A DNA stretch of 64,000 nt, taken from positions 17,166 to 81,165 of the forward strand of contig JBFWUT010000009.1 of NCBI GenBank assembly GCA_050247135.1, read 5' to 3'. Source of the DNA: Berkiella sp050247135. Its GTDB lineage: Bacteria; Pseudomonadota; Gammaproteobacteria; Berkiellales; Berkiellaceae. This document shows positions 50,809 through 57,585 of this stretch, piece by piece. Position numbers and translations under genes: made by a program. Within the stretch, counting starts at the first letter, position 1; the number at the start of each line of letters is the position of its first letter. The notes beneath the pieces were generated by a model, which worked only from the letters and a program-made list of their open reading frames with translations, was not told the origin of the DNA and did no database searches.

Positions 50809-50817
50809 TCCGCTGCG

Positions 50818-50883
50818 CTATACAAAAGGGGGGTATTGATTCGCTACGCTCATCATCTGATGACGCTAAGCCCCCTTTGTATA
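50818..50883. repeat. imperfect palindrome downstream of prfC
   Basis: CTATACAAAAGGGGGG (50818-50833) pairs with CCCCCTTTGTATA (50871-50883); the tip has TCATC...GATGA around 50850-50862. A further GC-rich hairpin (GCGCGAAGCGC) follows at about 50895-50905. Loosely like the CTCATTTAC elements in layout. Confidence 0.6.
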
Positions 50884-50970
50884 AAAGGGGGCAGCGCGAA
50901 GCGCGGGGGATTCTATCTTTATTAATTTGTAACTATACTAAAGTTTAATTAATTGATGGGTAGGTGAGTC

Positions 50971-51831
50971 ATGGATGACGAAATCATTACCAGACGGTTG
51001 CGCTTTCAGATCGGGAAAGATCTGCCACGTTATTGGAATGATAACTGCCCTGTTAAGACCCATTTGCTGAATGCGATCTCAATATTGGCTCCGGCTTTCG
51101 AGCGCCTGGCAATCACCAGCGTGATCCCCTTTAAAGATTATCCCTTATCAACACATTTAAAATCGCAACTTCAAGGTTTTATTGGCCAAGAATCAGCACA
51201 TGGTAGTGAATTTATTCGTTTTAACCAGATCTTAAAAATCCAAGGGTATGAAACCAAAAAGCTACAATCGGGTAATGTGAAAAATTTTAAGTGGCTTACC
51301 CAAAAGCTGGGTCCTAAAATGCATTTATCGTTAACCTTAGCAGCAGAGCATTTAACCGCAATCATTTCAGATCATTTGCTGCGAGATCCTGAATGGTTAG
51401 GCAAAGCCCACCCTTCTATTGCCGCCCTTTGGCGTTGGCATGCGATTGAAGAAATTGAGCATAAAGCTGTGGTGTATGATCTTTATCAGCAAATTAATGG
51501 CGGCTATTTTAAGCGAATTTTGGGGATGTGGTTGGTCACTCAAATGTTGGGCGGTATTTTAGTGATGAATTTTTTTCATCTGATTTATAAAGATGGTTTG
51601 CTCTTTAAAAGAGCTTTTTGGCAAAAGCTCTTTAGCACTTGTTGGGGGAGACCTGGATTTTTGCGCAAGCTTGTTATACCTTATCTGCGCTATTATCTGC
51701 CAGGATTTCACCCTTGGCAGCAAAACAATCACGCCTTATTAAATCAATGGAAAAAGCTGTTAACAAATACAGCAATTTCTGAGCAAATGGTCCAATCATT
51801 ACAGAAAACAACTCTGATTGCCGAACAGTAA
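50971..51831 (+). CDS. metal-dependent hydrolase family protein (COG3687, Pfam Metal_hydrol)
   Basis: 286 residues. Conserved motifs of this family: FIGQESAHGSEFIRFN, LAAEHLTA, and WHAIEEIEHKAVVYDLY, which place several Glu and His residues as in a di-metal four-helix protein. A hydrophobic stretch near residue 190 (WLVTQMLGGILVMNFFHLIY) may be membrane-associated. The 'hydrolase' name is from the family, not from a shown reaction. A GGTGAG site precedes the ATG. The next gene, 35 bp on, is on the same strand. Confidence 0.85.
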   Translation: MDDEIITRRLRFQIGKDLPRYWNDNCPVKTHLLNAISILAPAFERLAITSVIPFKDYPLSTHLKSQLQGFIGQESAHGSEFIRFNQILKIQGYETKKLQSGNVKNFKWLTQKLGPKMHLSLTLAAEHLTAIISDHLLRDPEWLGKAHPSIAALWRWHAIEEIEHKAVVYDLYQQINGGYFKRILGMWLVTQMLGGILVMNFFHLIYKDGLLFKRAFWQKLFSTCWGRPGFLRKLVIPYLRYYLPGFHPWQQNNHALLNQWKKLLTNTAISEQMVQSLQKTTLIAEQ

Positions 51832-51866
51832 GGTAAGTGCTAAATATTTAAAGACTTGAGGTTTTT

Positions 51867-52589
51867 ATGCGTAGATGGTTCACACTTGTTAGTATGGCCT
51901 GCATCATGGGCATTAGTCCTGCGCATGCGGTTACTCCACCCGATGCACCACCTGATATTCGCGAAATGAATAAAGCCATTAAGGCATTAGAAAAGCGGAT
52001 GGATCAAGTTGAAAAAGATGTTTACCTCATCAAATCCATTGGTAAATATGAAGATTTACCCGTTACGCAACCGATTGCGCCAGCAGATGTGTTAAGCTGG
52101 AGCACGGAAAGCACTTTAGAAATTTATAATTATGACTATTTGAATTACCAGTACATTTTGAAAAAAATTAAGCCTTTGTTTACCGCAGCGGGTTATGAGT
52201 CGTACCTTAAAGCTCTTGAAGATTCCAAAAATCTGGAGTTGGTAAAAACGAAGAAATTATTCGTATCAGCAGTCCCCACCGGTGAGCCTTTCATCAGTAA
52301 AGAGGGAATGAGCGAAGAAGGTGTCTATAAATGGGAAGTACAAATGCCATTGATGGTCACCTATAAAAACAACACTCAGATAGTGCAACAACAAGTCAAC
52401 ATCGCGATCGATGTGGTGCGCACGAAATTATCAGAATCGCGAGCAGGCATTGCTATTCACAGTATCACGGCCAATGTTACTTCAACTCAAGCGCCGCCTT
52501 CAGAGGATGCTAAATCGGAAGCTGCCGCGCCTGCTGCTTCTCCGCCTTCCACAGGACTGGTGCCGCCACCATCACCTAGCAAACCGTGA
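51867..52589 (+). CDS. IcmL/DotI-like secreted protein
   Basis: 240 residues, GAGG upstream. Signal peptide ending in PAHA (~residue 21), a short coiled coil (REMNKAIKALEKRMDQVEKD), then the IcmL/DotI periplasmic domain at ~70-190: LEIYNYDYLNYQYIL, FTAAGYESYLKALEDS, VKTKKLFVSAVPTGEP and YKWEVQMPLMVTYKN all align with the family pattern. Genuine DotI has an N-terminal membrane helix and sits in the Dot/Icm locus; this one has a cleavable signal and is alone, like the extra IcmL-like proteins of Legionella. The Pro/Ala/Ser-rich C-terminus overlaps the convergent esterase by 103 bp. Confidence 0.88.
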   Translation: MRRWFTLVSMACIMGISPAHAVTPPDAPPDIREMNKAIKALEKRMDQVEKDVYLIKSIGKYEDLPVTQPIAPADVLSWSTESTLEIYNYDYLNYQYILKKIKPLFTAAGYESYLKALEDSKNLELVKTKKLFVSAVPTGEPFISKEGMSEEGVYKWEVQMPLMVTYKNNTQIVQQQVNIAIDVVRTKLSESRAGIAIHSITANVTSTQAPPSEDAKSEAAAPAASPPSTGLVPPPSPSKP

Positions 52590-53503
52590 GCAAAGTGATT
52601 TTTAATAGCAACACATGCGTAATCGAGTGCCGCTTGTGTTGTTGATACTTTCGGATAAAACCGCATAAAGCCATGGATCATCCCATTAAATCGTTTCAAT
52701 AGCACAGGCACTTTTGCTTGTGCTAATTTCTGAGCGTAAGCTTCGCCTTCATCACGCAAAGGATCATATTGCGCCGTCACAATAGTCGCTGGGGGTAATC
52801 GACTAAAATCGCTTGACAGTAACGGAGAAGCTAATGGGCAAGATCGGTCTTGACTGGGTTCAAAACCGCGCTCATCAAGCCAAGTCACAAAACTTTTATC
52901 GAGCATAAATCCTTCGCTATAAAGCATTTTAGATCGAAAGGAGTTCACCAGATCAACCATGGGATAAAAGAGAGTTTGATATTTTATGATGTTTTTTCCG
53001 GCATCTCGTAACACATGGGTACAGGTTGCGGCAATACTGCCACCGGAGCTTTCTCCCCAAATCGCAATTTTGTCTGGATCTATGTTTAAGAGCGCGGTAT
53101 TGTCAGCAATCCATTCGATGCTTTCCGTGCAGTCATATAAAAAACGTGGAAATTTGAACTCAGGCGCTAAGCGATGGGCAATATTGATCACTTTCATTTG
53201 CAGGTTGTTAGCAAGCAAACTGCAATAATCATTACACGCATCTAATCTATCCAGCACAAAGGCTGTGGCGGAGAGATAAACCACAGCAGGCATAGATACA
53301 GAGGAGTCACAAGAGCTTGGCGTGTAACAACGCAATACAAGCCCGTGCCGTGTCTGGAAATCTTGAAAGGGGGCCGCAAGCACTTTGATTTTGGGGTGTT
53401 GCAAATAGTGCCGAATTTCTTCGTGCGAGAGTTTATGCAGGTCGCCAAAGCCATTTAAATAGGCTTTAGTTAGTAAACGTTTGAGTGTCGGGTTCATCGG
53501 CAT
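52487..53503 (-). CDS. alpha/beta hydrolase, HSL/esterase type, atypical oxyanion loop
   Basis: 338 residues. The fold-3 (hormone-sensitive lipase) family is shown by the nucleophile elbow IWGESSGGSIAAT, the Asp in YDPLRDEGEAYAQKL and the His in MIHGFMRFYP. The HGGG(F/W) oxyanion motif expected near residue 75 is replaced by YLSATAFV, so activity may be altered. The last ~30 residues are Gly/Ala/Ser-rich and lie antisense to the C-terminus of the IcmL-like gene (103-bp overlap); the functional end is probably earlier, near ACVAIKNHF. Substrate unknown. Divergent from the desaturase gene. Confidence 0.85.
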   Translation of the reverse strand: MPMNPTLKRLLTKAYLNGFGDLHKLSHEEIRHYLQHPKIKVLAAPFQDFQTRHGLVLRCYTPSSCDSSVSMPAVVYLSATAFVLDRLDACNDYCSLLANNLQMKVINIAHRLAPEFKFPRFLYDCTESIEWIADNTALLNIDPDKIAIWGESSGGSIAATCTHVLRDAGKNIIKYQTLFYPMVDLVNSFRSKMLYSEGFMLDKSFVTWLDERGFEPSQDRSCPLASPLLSSDFSRLPPATIVTAQYDPLRDEGEAYAQKLAQAKVPVLLKRFNGMIHGFMRFYPKVSTTQAALDYACVAIKNHFAHGLLGDGGGTSPVEGGEAAGAAASDLASSEGGA

Positions 53504-53582
53504 ATAAAAAGTATTTTACGACATTTTATGTTATGATGCAGGCCCATTCTTCAGGGTGCGAAATAGTAAGGTCAAGTAAACA

Positions 53583-54449
53583 ATGATCCCTAAAAGCTTC
53601 ATGGTATTTTTTAGACAACGACAAAACTATCTTAGTTACGCATATGCCTTTTTTTTGGTGTTTATCACACCGCTTTCCATCCCCGTCGCTATTTGGCAAT
53701 GGCATCAGGGTTGGGTAACAGGCGCTGATCTGAGTTTAGCATTTTTGTTCTACTCCTTATCTGCACTAGGTATTACCCTGGGTTATCACCGTTTAACGAC
53801 GCACCGCTCTTATCAAGCGAAGCCTTGGCTAAAGCGTCTGATTTTAATTTGTGGCAGTTTTGCTATGCAGGGCGGCCCTGCGGCTTGGGCCAGTTTGCAT
53901 ATTCAGCATCATCGTTATGCGGATAAGCCAGGCGATCCTCATTCTCCACGTGAAGGATTTTGGCATGCGCATTGCGGTTGGATATTTCATGACTATAAGC
54001 CTAATTATCGCCGCTTTGGTAAATGGTTATTAGAAGACAACGATGTGAAACATGTCTCCAAATATTACTTATTATATAGTAATTTAGGACTGGTGATCCC
54101 CGCTATTCTGGGTGGTTGGGTCGGTTTTATTTGGGCGGGTTTATTGCGTTTATTCTTGGCCTGTCATGTCACTTGGAGTGTGAATTCGGTTTGTCATCGT
54201 TTTGGTAAACGTGATCACAATAAAACCTCAGATACCAGCACCAATAATCTCTGGGTCGCTTTGTTATCCTTTGGTGAAGGTTGGCACAATAACCACCACC
54301 GTTTCATGCAAATGCCATTTTTTGGACACCGTTGGTACCAAATTGACTTTGGCAAATGGCTGCTCGTGATTTTCCATCAATTGGGCTGGGTTTGGGATCT
54401 GAAAATCCCCAAAGAGCTGCGAGCCGATCCCGAGCCGAGCGCTTCCTAA
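53583..54449 (+). CDS. fatty acid (acyl-CoA type) delta-9 desaturase
   Basis: 288 residues with four or so membrane helices. The three His boxes of the integral-membrane desaturase family are exact: HRLTTHRS (H69-H74), HIQHH (H106-H110) and HNNHH (H235-H239). It introduces a cis double bond into saturated acyl chains, using oxygen and an electron carrier not encoded nearby. No fused cytochrome b5 domain. Unsaturated lipid production by an oxygen-dependent route suggests aerobic life. A clear rho-independent terminator follows. Confidence 0.94.
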   Translation: MIPKSFMVFFRQRQNYLSYAYAFFLVFITPLSIPVAIWQWHQGWVTGADLSLAFLFYSLSALGITLGYHRLTTHRSYQAKPWLKRLILICGSFAMQGGPAAWASLHIQHHRYADKPGDPHSPREGFWHAHCGWIFHDYKPNYRRFGKWLLEDNDVKHVSKYYLLYSNLGLVIPAILGGWVGFIWAGLLRLFLACHVTWSVNSVCHRFGKRDHNKTSDTSTNNLWVALLSFGEGWHNNHHRFMQMPFFGHRWYQIDFGKWLLVIFHQLGWVWDLKIPKELRADPEPSAS

Positions 54450-54470
54450 AAGCGTGTAGTTCATTTGATT

Positions 54471-54501
54471 AAAAAGGCCAGACATTCTGGCCTTTTTTTT
54501 T
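54471..54501 (+). terminator. rho-independent terminator (AAAGGCCAG stem)
   Basis: AAAGGCCAG and CTGGCCTTT form a 9-bp stem around ACATT, followed by a T-run. Ends the desaturase gene and precedes the first giant paralogue. The stem sequence is the same as that at 57445-57473. Confidence 0.93.
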
Positions 54502-54573
54502 ACCCTCACATTCATCGCACCAGGTGTTCCATCAGTCAGGAACCCGTCCTATAACCATTGATCTTAGTTACTC

Positions 54574-54585
54574 AATCATTAATAT
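54574..54585 (+). promoter_or_regulatory. AATCATTAATAT box shared by the giant paralogues
   Basis: The 12-mer AATCATTAATAT lies 46 bp before the ATG at 54632, and again 40 bp before the ATG at 57586. Both are followed within ~10 bp by GTGT. Likely a shared promoter or operator; factor unknown. Confidence 0.45.
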
Positions 54586-54631
54586 GGTGTCAGTTATATC
54601 ACTTTTATCATATAAAACAGGGGTTTCTATA

Positions 54632-57430
54632 ATGATTAATGGCACCAAGCTCGATATGGGCGTTTTGCAACGAATGGTTGATCCGAATAATCATAGGGGA
54701 GAACACATCGGCCATGACGCAAACTGGGGCGAAAATGCCATGGGTGCTCTGAATAACGACCAAAGGAACATGGTTGATCGTGTTTTGGATTCCTACCGAA
54801 CCCATGTCGATACCGTAGCTGCTACCCTGCAAGTCAATCAACCTGTTAGACGAAGAAATCATCCTGCTCCTGCTCAGCCAGTTGATGCTAAAACACAAGT
54901 TCAAATCGCATTAGATCAAGAATTCAGCACTTACTTGCAGGATAAAGCAAAAAATATAGTTGCTAACGTCTTACAACATCCAGCCCACACCGCTTACCGC
55001 TATCTTCTGAATCCGAATCCCTGGATCGATCCTAATGCTGAATACTGTATAGAGGACCGCCATGGCAATGCCATCGCAGCTAATATTAATCAGGATGACA
55101 GAGAACTGATTCGCGCTATTTGGTTAGCCTTAAATGATGAAAAATTTCCTATCTCTGAAACTTACAGTCGTGAAGATGCAAAAGCAGAATTTATCAGACA
55201 ATTAGCGATGTTAGGCCGTGCTCATAACTGGGATCAGAGCCGCAGGGTTTGGAAGGCCAAGAAGGGCGAAGATGGTGTTGTGAGACAGACACAAGTTGAA
55301 GAAGAGTATGATGATGGCGGACGAGATAAACCTTCTTGTGGCTCAGGTGTCAGAAAACGCTTAACCCAATTTGTGATGTTAGCGTTGCAAGAAGATCCTA
55401 ACGCCAGAGTGCTAAATACCAATCTCATGCGCGAAAAATTTCGTGAAGAAATGGTGGCTAGAATTCCAGGCAAGAATACGGTGTTTAACGCCATTGAGAA
55501 AATGGACTTGGCAACACTGAAACAACTCGACACCTTAATTTATGACATGGTGATTATGGGTGATTCAGTTAATGATCGCGATCCTAAAGAACAAGCTTTA
55601 TTAGCCAAACTACAACCCTTTACGACCCAGGACGTGGCTGAGTTTATTAACCAATGTATTGCTTATTTTGGCCCCATTCGTTTACAGCAAAAATTAGCGT
55701 CAAAAGTAAAAAATAATGCTGAGTTATTTGATAACTATGGCCAATTGATTTTACATTTTGCAAAAGATACTTTAACTGTTTTTAACGAACAAATCGTAAG
55801 AGAAATTCGTGAAAAAATTAAGCTCGCCGACCCTAAATATGTAGCCCCTGATGCAAAAGACTATGCTGGGACACCTGCTGTTGATGCGGATTCAGATGCA
55901 GACGATGTCTTGCTTGATAATGATATTCAAAGATTACGTGAACAATTGGTTATGCTTTCAATCCAAATGGGCAATCAGGGCATGATGGAACAGGTTATTG
56001 GTGCTGACCCGGATGGGATTAAAGCCATTGCGCTGCAATACAAAGCACAATTACCAAAGCCACCAAGTGCTGCAGAAATGAAAGCGCAACAAGAAGCAGA
56101 ACGTTTACGCGAAGAAGCGGCTAATGCACAGCGACTAGCACAAGAGCAAGCGTTGCAAGCTGCACAAGCCCAAGCTGCATTACAGCAAGAACAGGCTGAC
56201 GATGCCTTGCGTCAACAGTTGGTTGATCATGCTTTTACAACGGGTAATGAAGCCCTAGCTAACGAAATGATCGATGCTGATATTGAAGAAGTCAGAGAAT
56301 TACTTGAAGCTATTCGTTTGCAAACCGAAGAAGCGGCTGTTCAAGCAGAAGCTGCACGACAAGCAGAAGCTGCACGACAAGCAGAAGCTGCACGACAAGC
56401 AGAAGCTGCACGACAAGCAGAAGCTGCACGACAAGCAGAAGCTGCACGACAAGCAGAAGCTGCACGACAAGCAGAAGCCGCACGTCAAGCAGAAGCCGCA
56501 CGTCAAGCAGAAGCCGCACGTCAAGCAGAAATTGCTCGTCAACGAGAAGCTGACAATCGCCAAGTTAATGAAGAAGCGTATCGAGTGATGGAAGCTTTAG
56601 CTCATGCTCGCGTTCTCAGACTGCCAACGGGTGAGAATGTTTGTCATCCAAACGAAGTAGCACTCAGAGACCTTGATATGCGTCGTTTTAGAGAATTATA
56701 TGATGCCCATGCTGGGCGAATAGGTCACCAAGGTGCCATGCAGTTTGCTCGTGAGGAACTGAATCGAGACAATGAAGCGCTTGTTCAAGAAGTACAACTA
56801 GAAGTGAATCGCCAAATAGAAGAAGCTCGACAACAAGCCGAAGCACTACGACAAGCAGAATTAGCTCGACAAGCAGAATTAGCTCGACAAGCAGAATTAG
56901 CTCGACAAGCAGAATTAGCTCGACAAGCAGAATTAGCTCGTCAAGCAGAATTAGCACGACAAGCAGAAGCAAAGCGTCAAGCTGAATTAGCTCTACAAGA
57001 AGCGGCTCGACAAGCGGAGTTATATCGTCAAGCTGAAGTTGCTCGTCAACAAGCAGAAGCAGCACGTGCTCGTCAACCACAGCCGAGTCCGTTGTTAATG
57101 GCTTATACAGCAGCACGTCAACAAGCTGCTCTAGAACCTACTGCACCTGTGGTTAAGGCTGAACTTGCAGCTTTGTTTGTATCGGATGTTGCTAAAGAAA
57201 TGTTAGCGGTGTTAAACAAAGATGTACGTCTTGTAGACGTTTTCAACCAGTACAACATGGCAGTGACACAGCAGTTTTTGAATGCAACTAAGCAGCAAAC
57301 GCTAGATACTTTTAAAGGCATGAGTGGTGCAACTAAGGTTGGGTTTTTAGTAAGATACGCAAAAAGCAAGCAGTTAGAAATTGCTGATCCCAATGAGGGG
57401 AATGTCGCTGAAAATCGCAATAGAATGTAA
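54632..57430 (+). CDS. giant coiled-coil protein, tandem paralogue 1
   Basis: 932 residues from the ATG at 54632 (AGGGG 8 nt upstream); the frame starting at 54524 runs through non-coding DNA. Not recognised. An N-terminal globular part (~90-350) is shared with the next gene (motifs: NPWIDPN, YSREDAKAEFIRQLA, HNWDQSR, DKPSCGSG, LMREKFREEM). A long helical region follows, containing ten 18-bp units (EAARQA) and six units (ELARQA), separated by a non-repetitive segment with CHPNEVALRDL. The last ~110 residues (AELAALFVSDVAKEMLAVL) are again conserved. No signal peptide or membrane segment. Effector-like by size, Gln/Ala-rich helices and lineage; that is inference. Confidence 0.75.
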   Translation: MINGTKLDMGVLQRMVDPNNHRGEHIGHDANWGENAMGALNNDQRNMVDRVLDSYRTHVDTVAATLQVNQPVRRRNHPAPAQPVDAKTQVQIALDQEFSTYLQDKAKNIVANVLQHPAHTAYRYLLNPNPWIDPNAEYCIEDRHGNAIAANINQDDRELIRAIWLALNDEKFPISETYSREDAKAEFIRQLAMLGRAHNWDQSRRVWKAKKGEDGVVRQTQVEEEYDDGGRDKPSCGSGVRKRLTQFVMLALQEDPNARVLNTNLMREKFREEMVARIPGKNTVFNAIEKMDLATLKQLDTLIYDMVIMGDSVNDRDPKEQALLAKLQPFTTQDVAEFINQCIAYFGPIRLQQKLASKVKNNAELFDNYGQLILHFAKDTLTVFNEQIVREIREKIKLADPKYVAPDAKDYAGTPAVDADSDADDVLLDNDIQRLREQLVMLSIQMGNQGMMEQVIGADPDGIKAIALQYKAQLPKPPSAAEMKAQQEAERLREEAANAQRLAQEQALQAAQAQAALQQEQADDALRQQLVDHAFTTGNEALANEMIDADIEEVRELLEAIRLQTEEAAVQAEAARQAEAARQAEAARQAEAARQAEAARQAEAARQAEAARQAEAARQAEAARQAEAARQAEIARQREADNRQVNEEAYRVMEALAHARVLRLPTGENVCHPNEVALRDLDMRRFRELYDAHAGRIGHQGAMQFAREELNRDNEALVQEVQLEVNRQIEEARQQAEALRQAELARQAELARQAELARQAELARQAELARQAELARQAEAKRQAELALQEAARQAELYRQAEVARQQAEAARARQPQPSPLLMAYTAARQQAALEPTAPVVKAELAALFVSDVAKEMLAVLNKDVRLVDVFNQYNMAVTQQFLNATKQQTLDTFKGMSGATKVGFLVRYAKSKQLEIADPNEGNVAENRNRM
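56348..56527 (+). repeat. ten 18-bp tandem repeats encoding EAARQA
   Basis: Seven units of GAAGCTGCACGACAAGCA followed by three of GAAGCCGCACGTCAAGCA, then a decayed unit. Two sequence classes in blocks indicate expansion by successive duplication. Antisense frames here are Cys-rich artefacts. Confidence 0.95.
56858..56965 (+). repeat. six 18-bp tandem repeats encoding ELARQA
   Basis: Six near-identical units based on GAATTAGCTCGACAAGCA, with variation in the last copies. The same hexapeptide register as the upstream array in the same gene. Confidence 0.9.
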
Positions 57431-57444
57431 GATAAAAGGCAGAG

Positions 57445-57473
57445 AAAGGCCAGGTCATACTGGCCTTTTTTTT
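57445..57473 (+). terminator. rho-independent terminator (AAAGGCCAG stem)
   Basis: AAAGGCCAG and CTGGCCTTT form a 9-bp stem around GTCATA, followed by eight T. It ends paralogue 1 and has the same stem as the desaturase terminator. Confidence 0.94.
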
Positions 57474-57533
57474 GCCTTATTTTCATCTTGCTGTTAAATC
57501 CGCCTATCTGCCGTTGCTTGTAAATAACCTCAT

Positions 57534-57545
57534 AATCATTAATAT
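57534..57545 (+). promoter_or_regulatory. AATCATTAATAT box, second copy
   Basis: The 12-mer identical to that at 54574-54585 lies 40 bp before the ATG of paralogue 2. GTGT follows shortly after in both. Confidence 0.45.
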
Positions 57546-57585
57546 AAAGTGTGATGTTTTACATATAAATTCACAGGGGTTTTTA

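Noticed and set aside
54524..54631. Longer N-terminus for giant paralogue 1
   Set aside because: It runs through the region with the shared 12-mer box; the paralogue comparison and AGGGG support the ATG at 54632.
56348..56527. CRISPR-like array
   Set aside because: Repeats are contiguous 18-bp coding units without spacers and in frame with a long gene.
56300..56563. Cys-rich open frame antisense to the repeat array
   Set aside because: The CSFCL-type repeats are simply the reverse complement of the EAARQA units; no start context or independent conservation.
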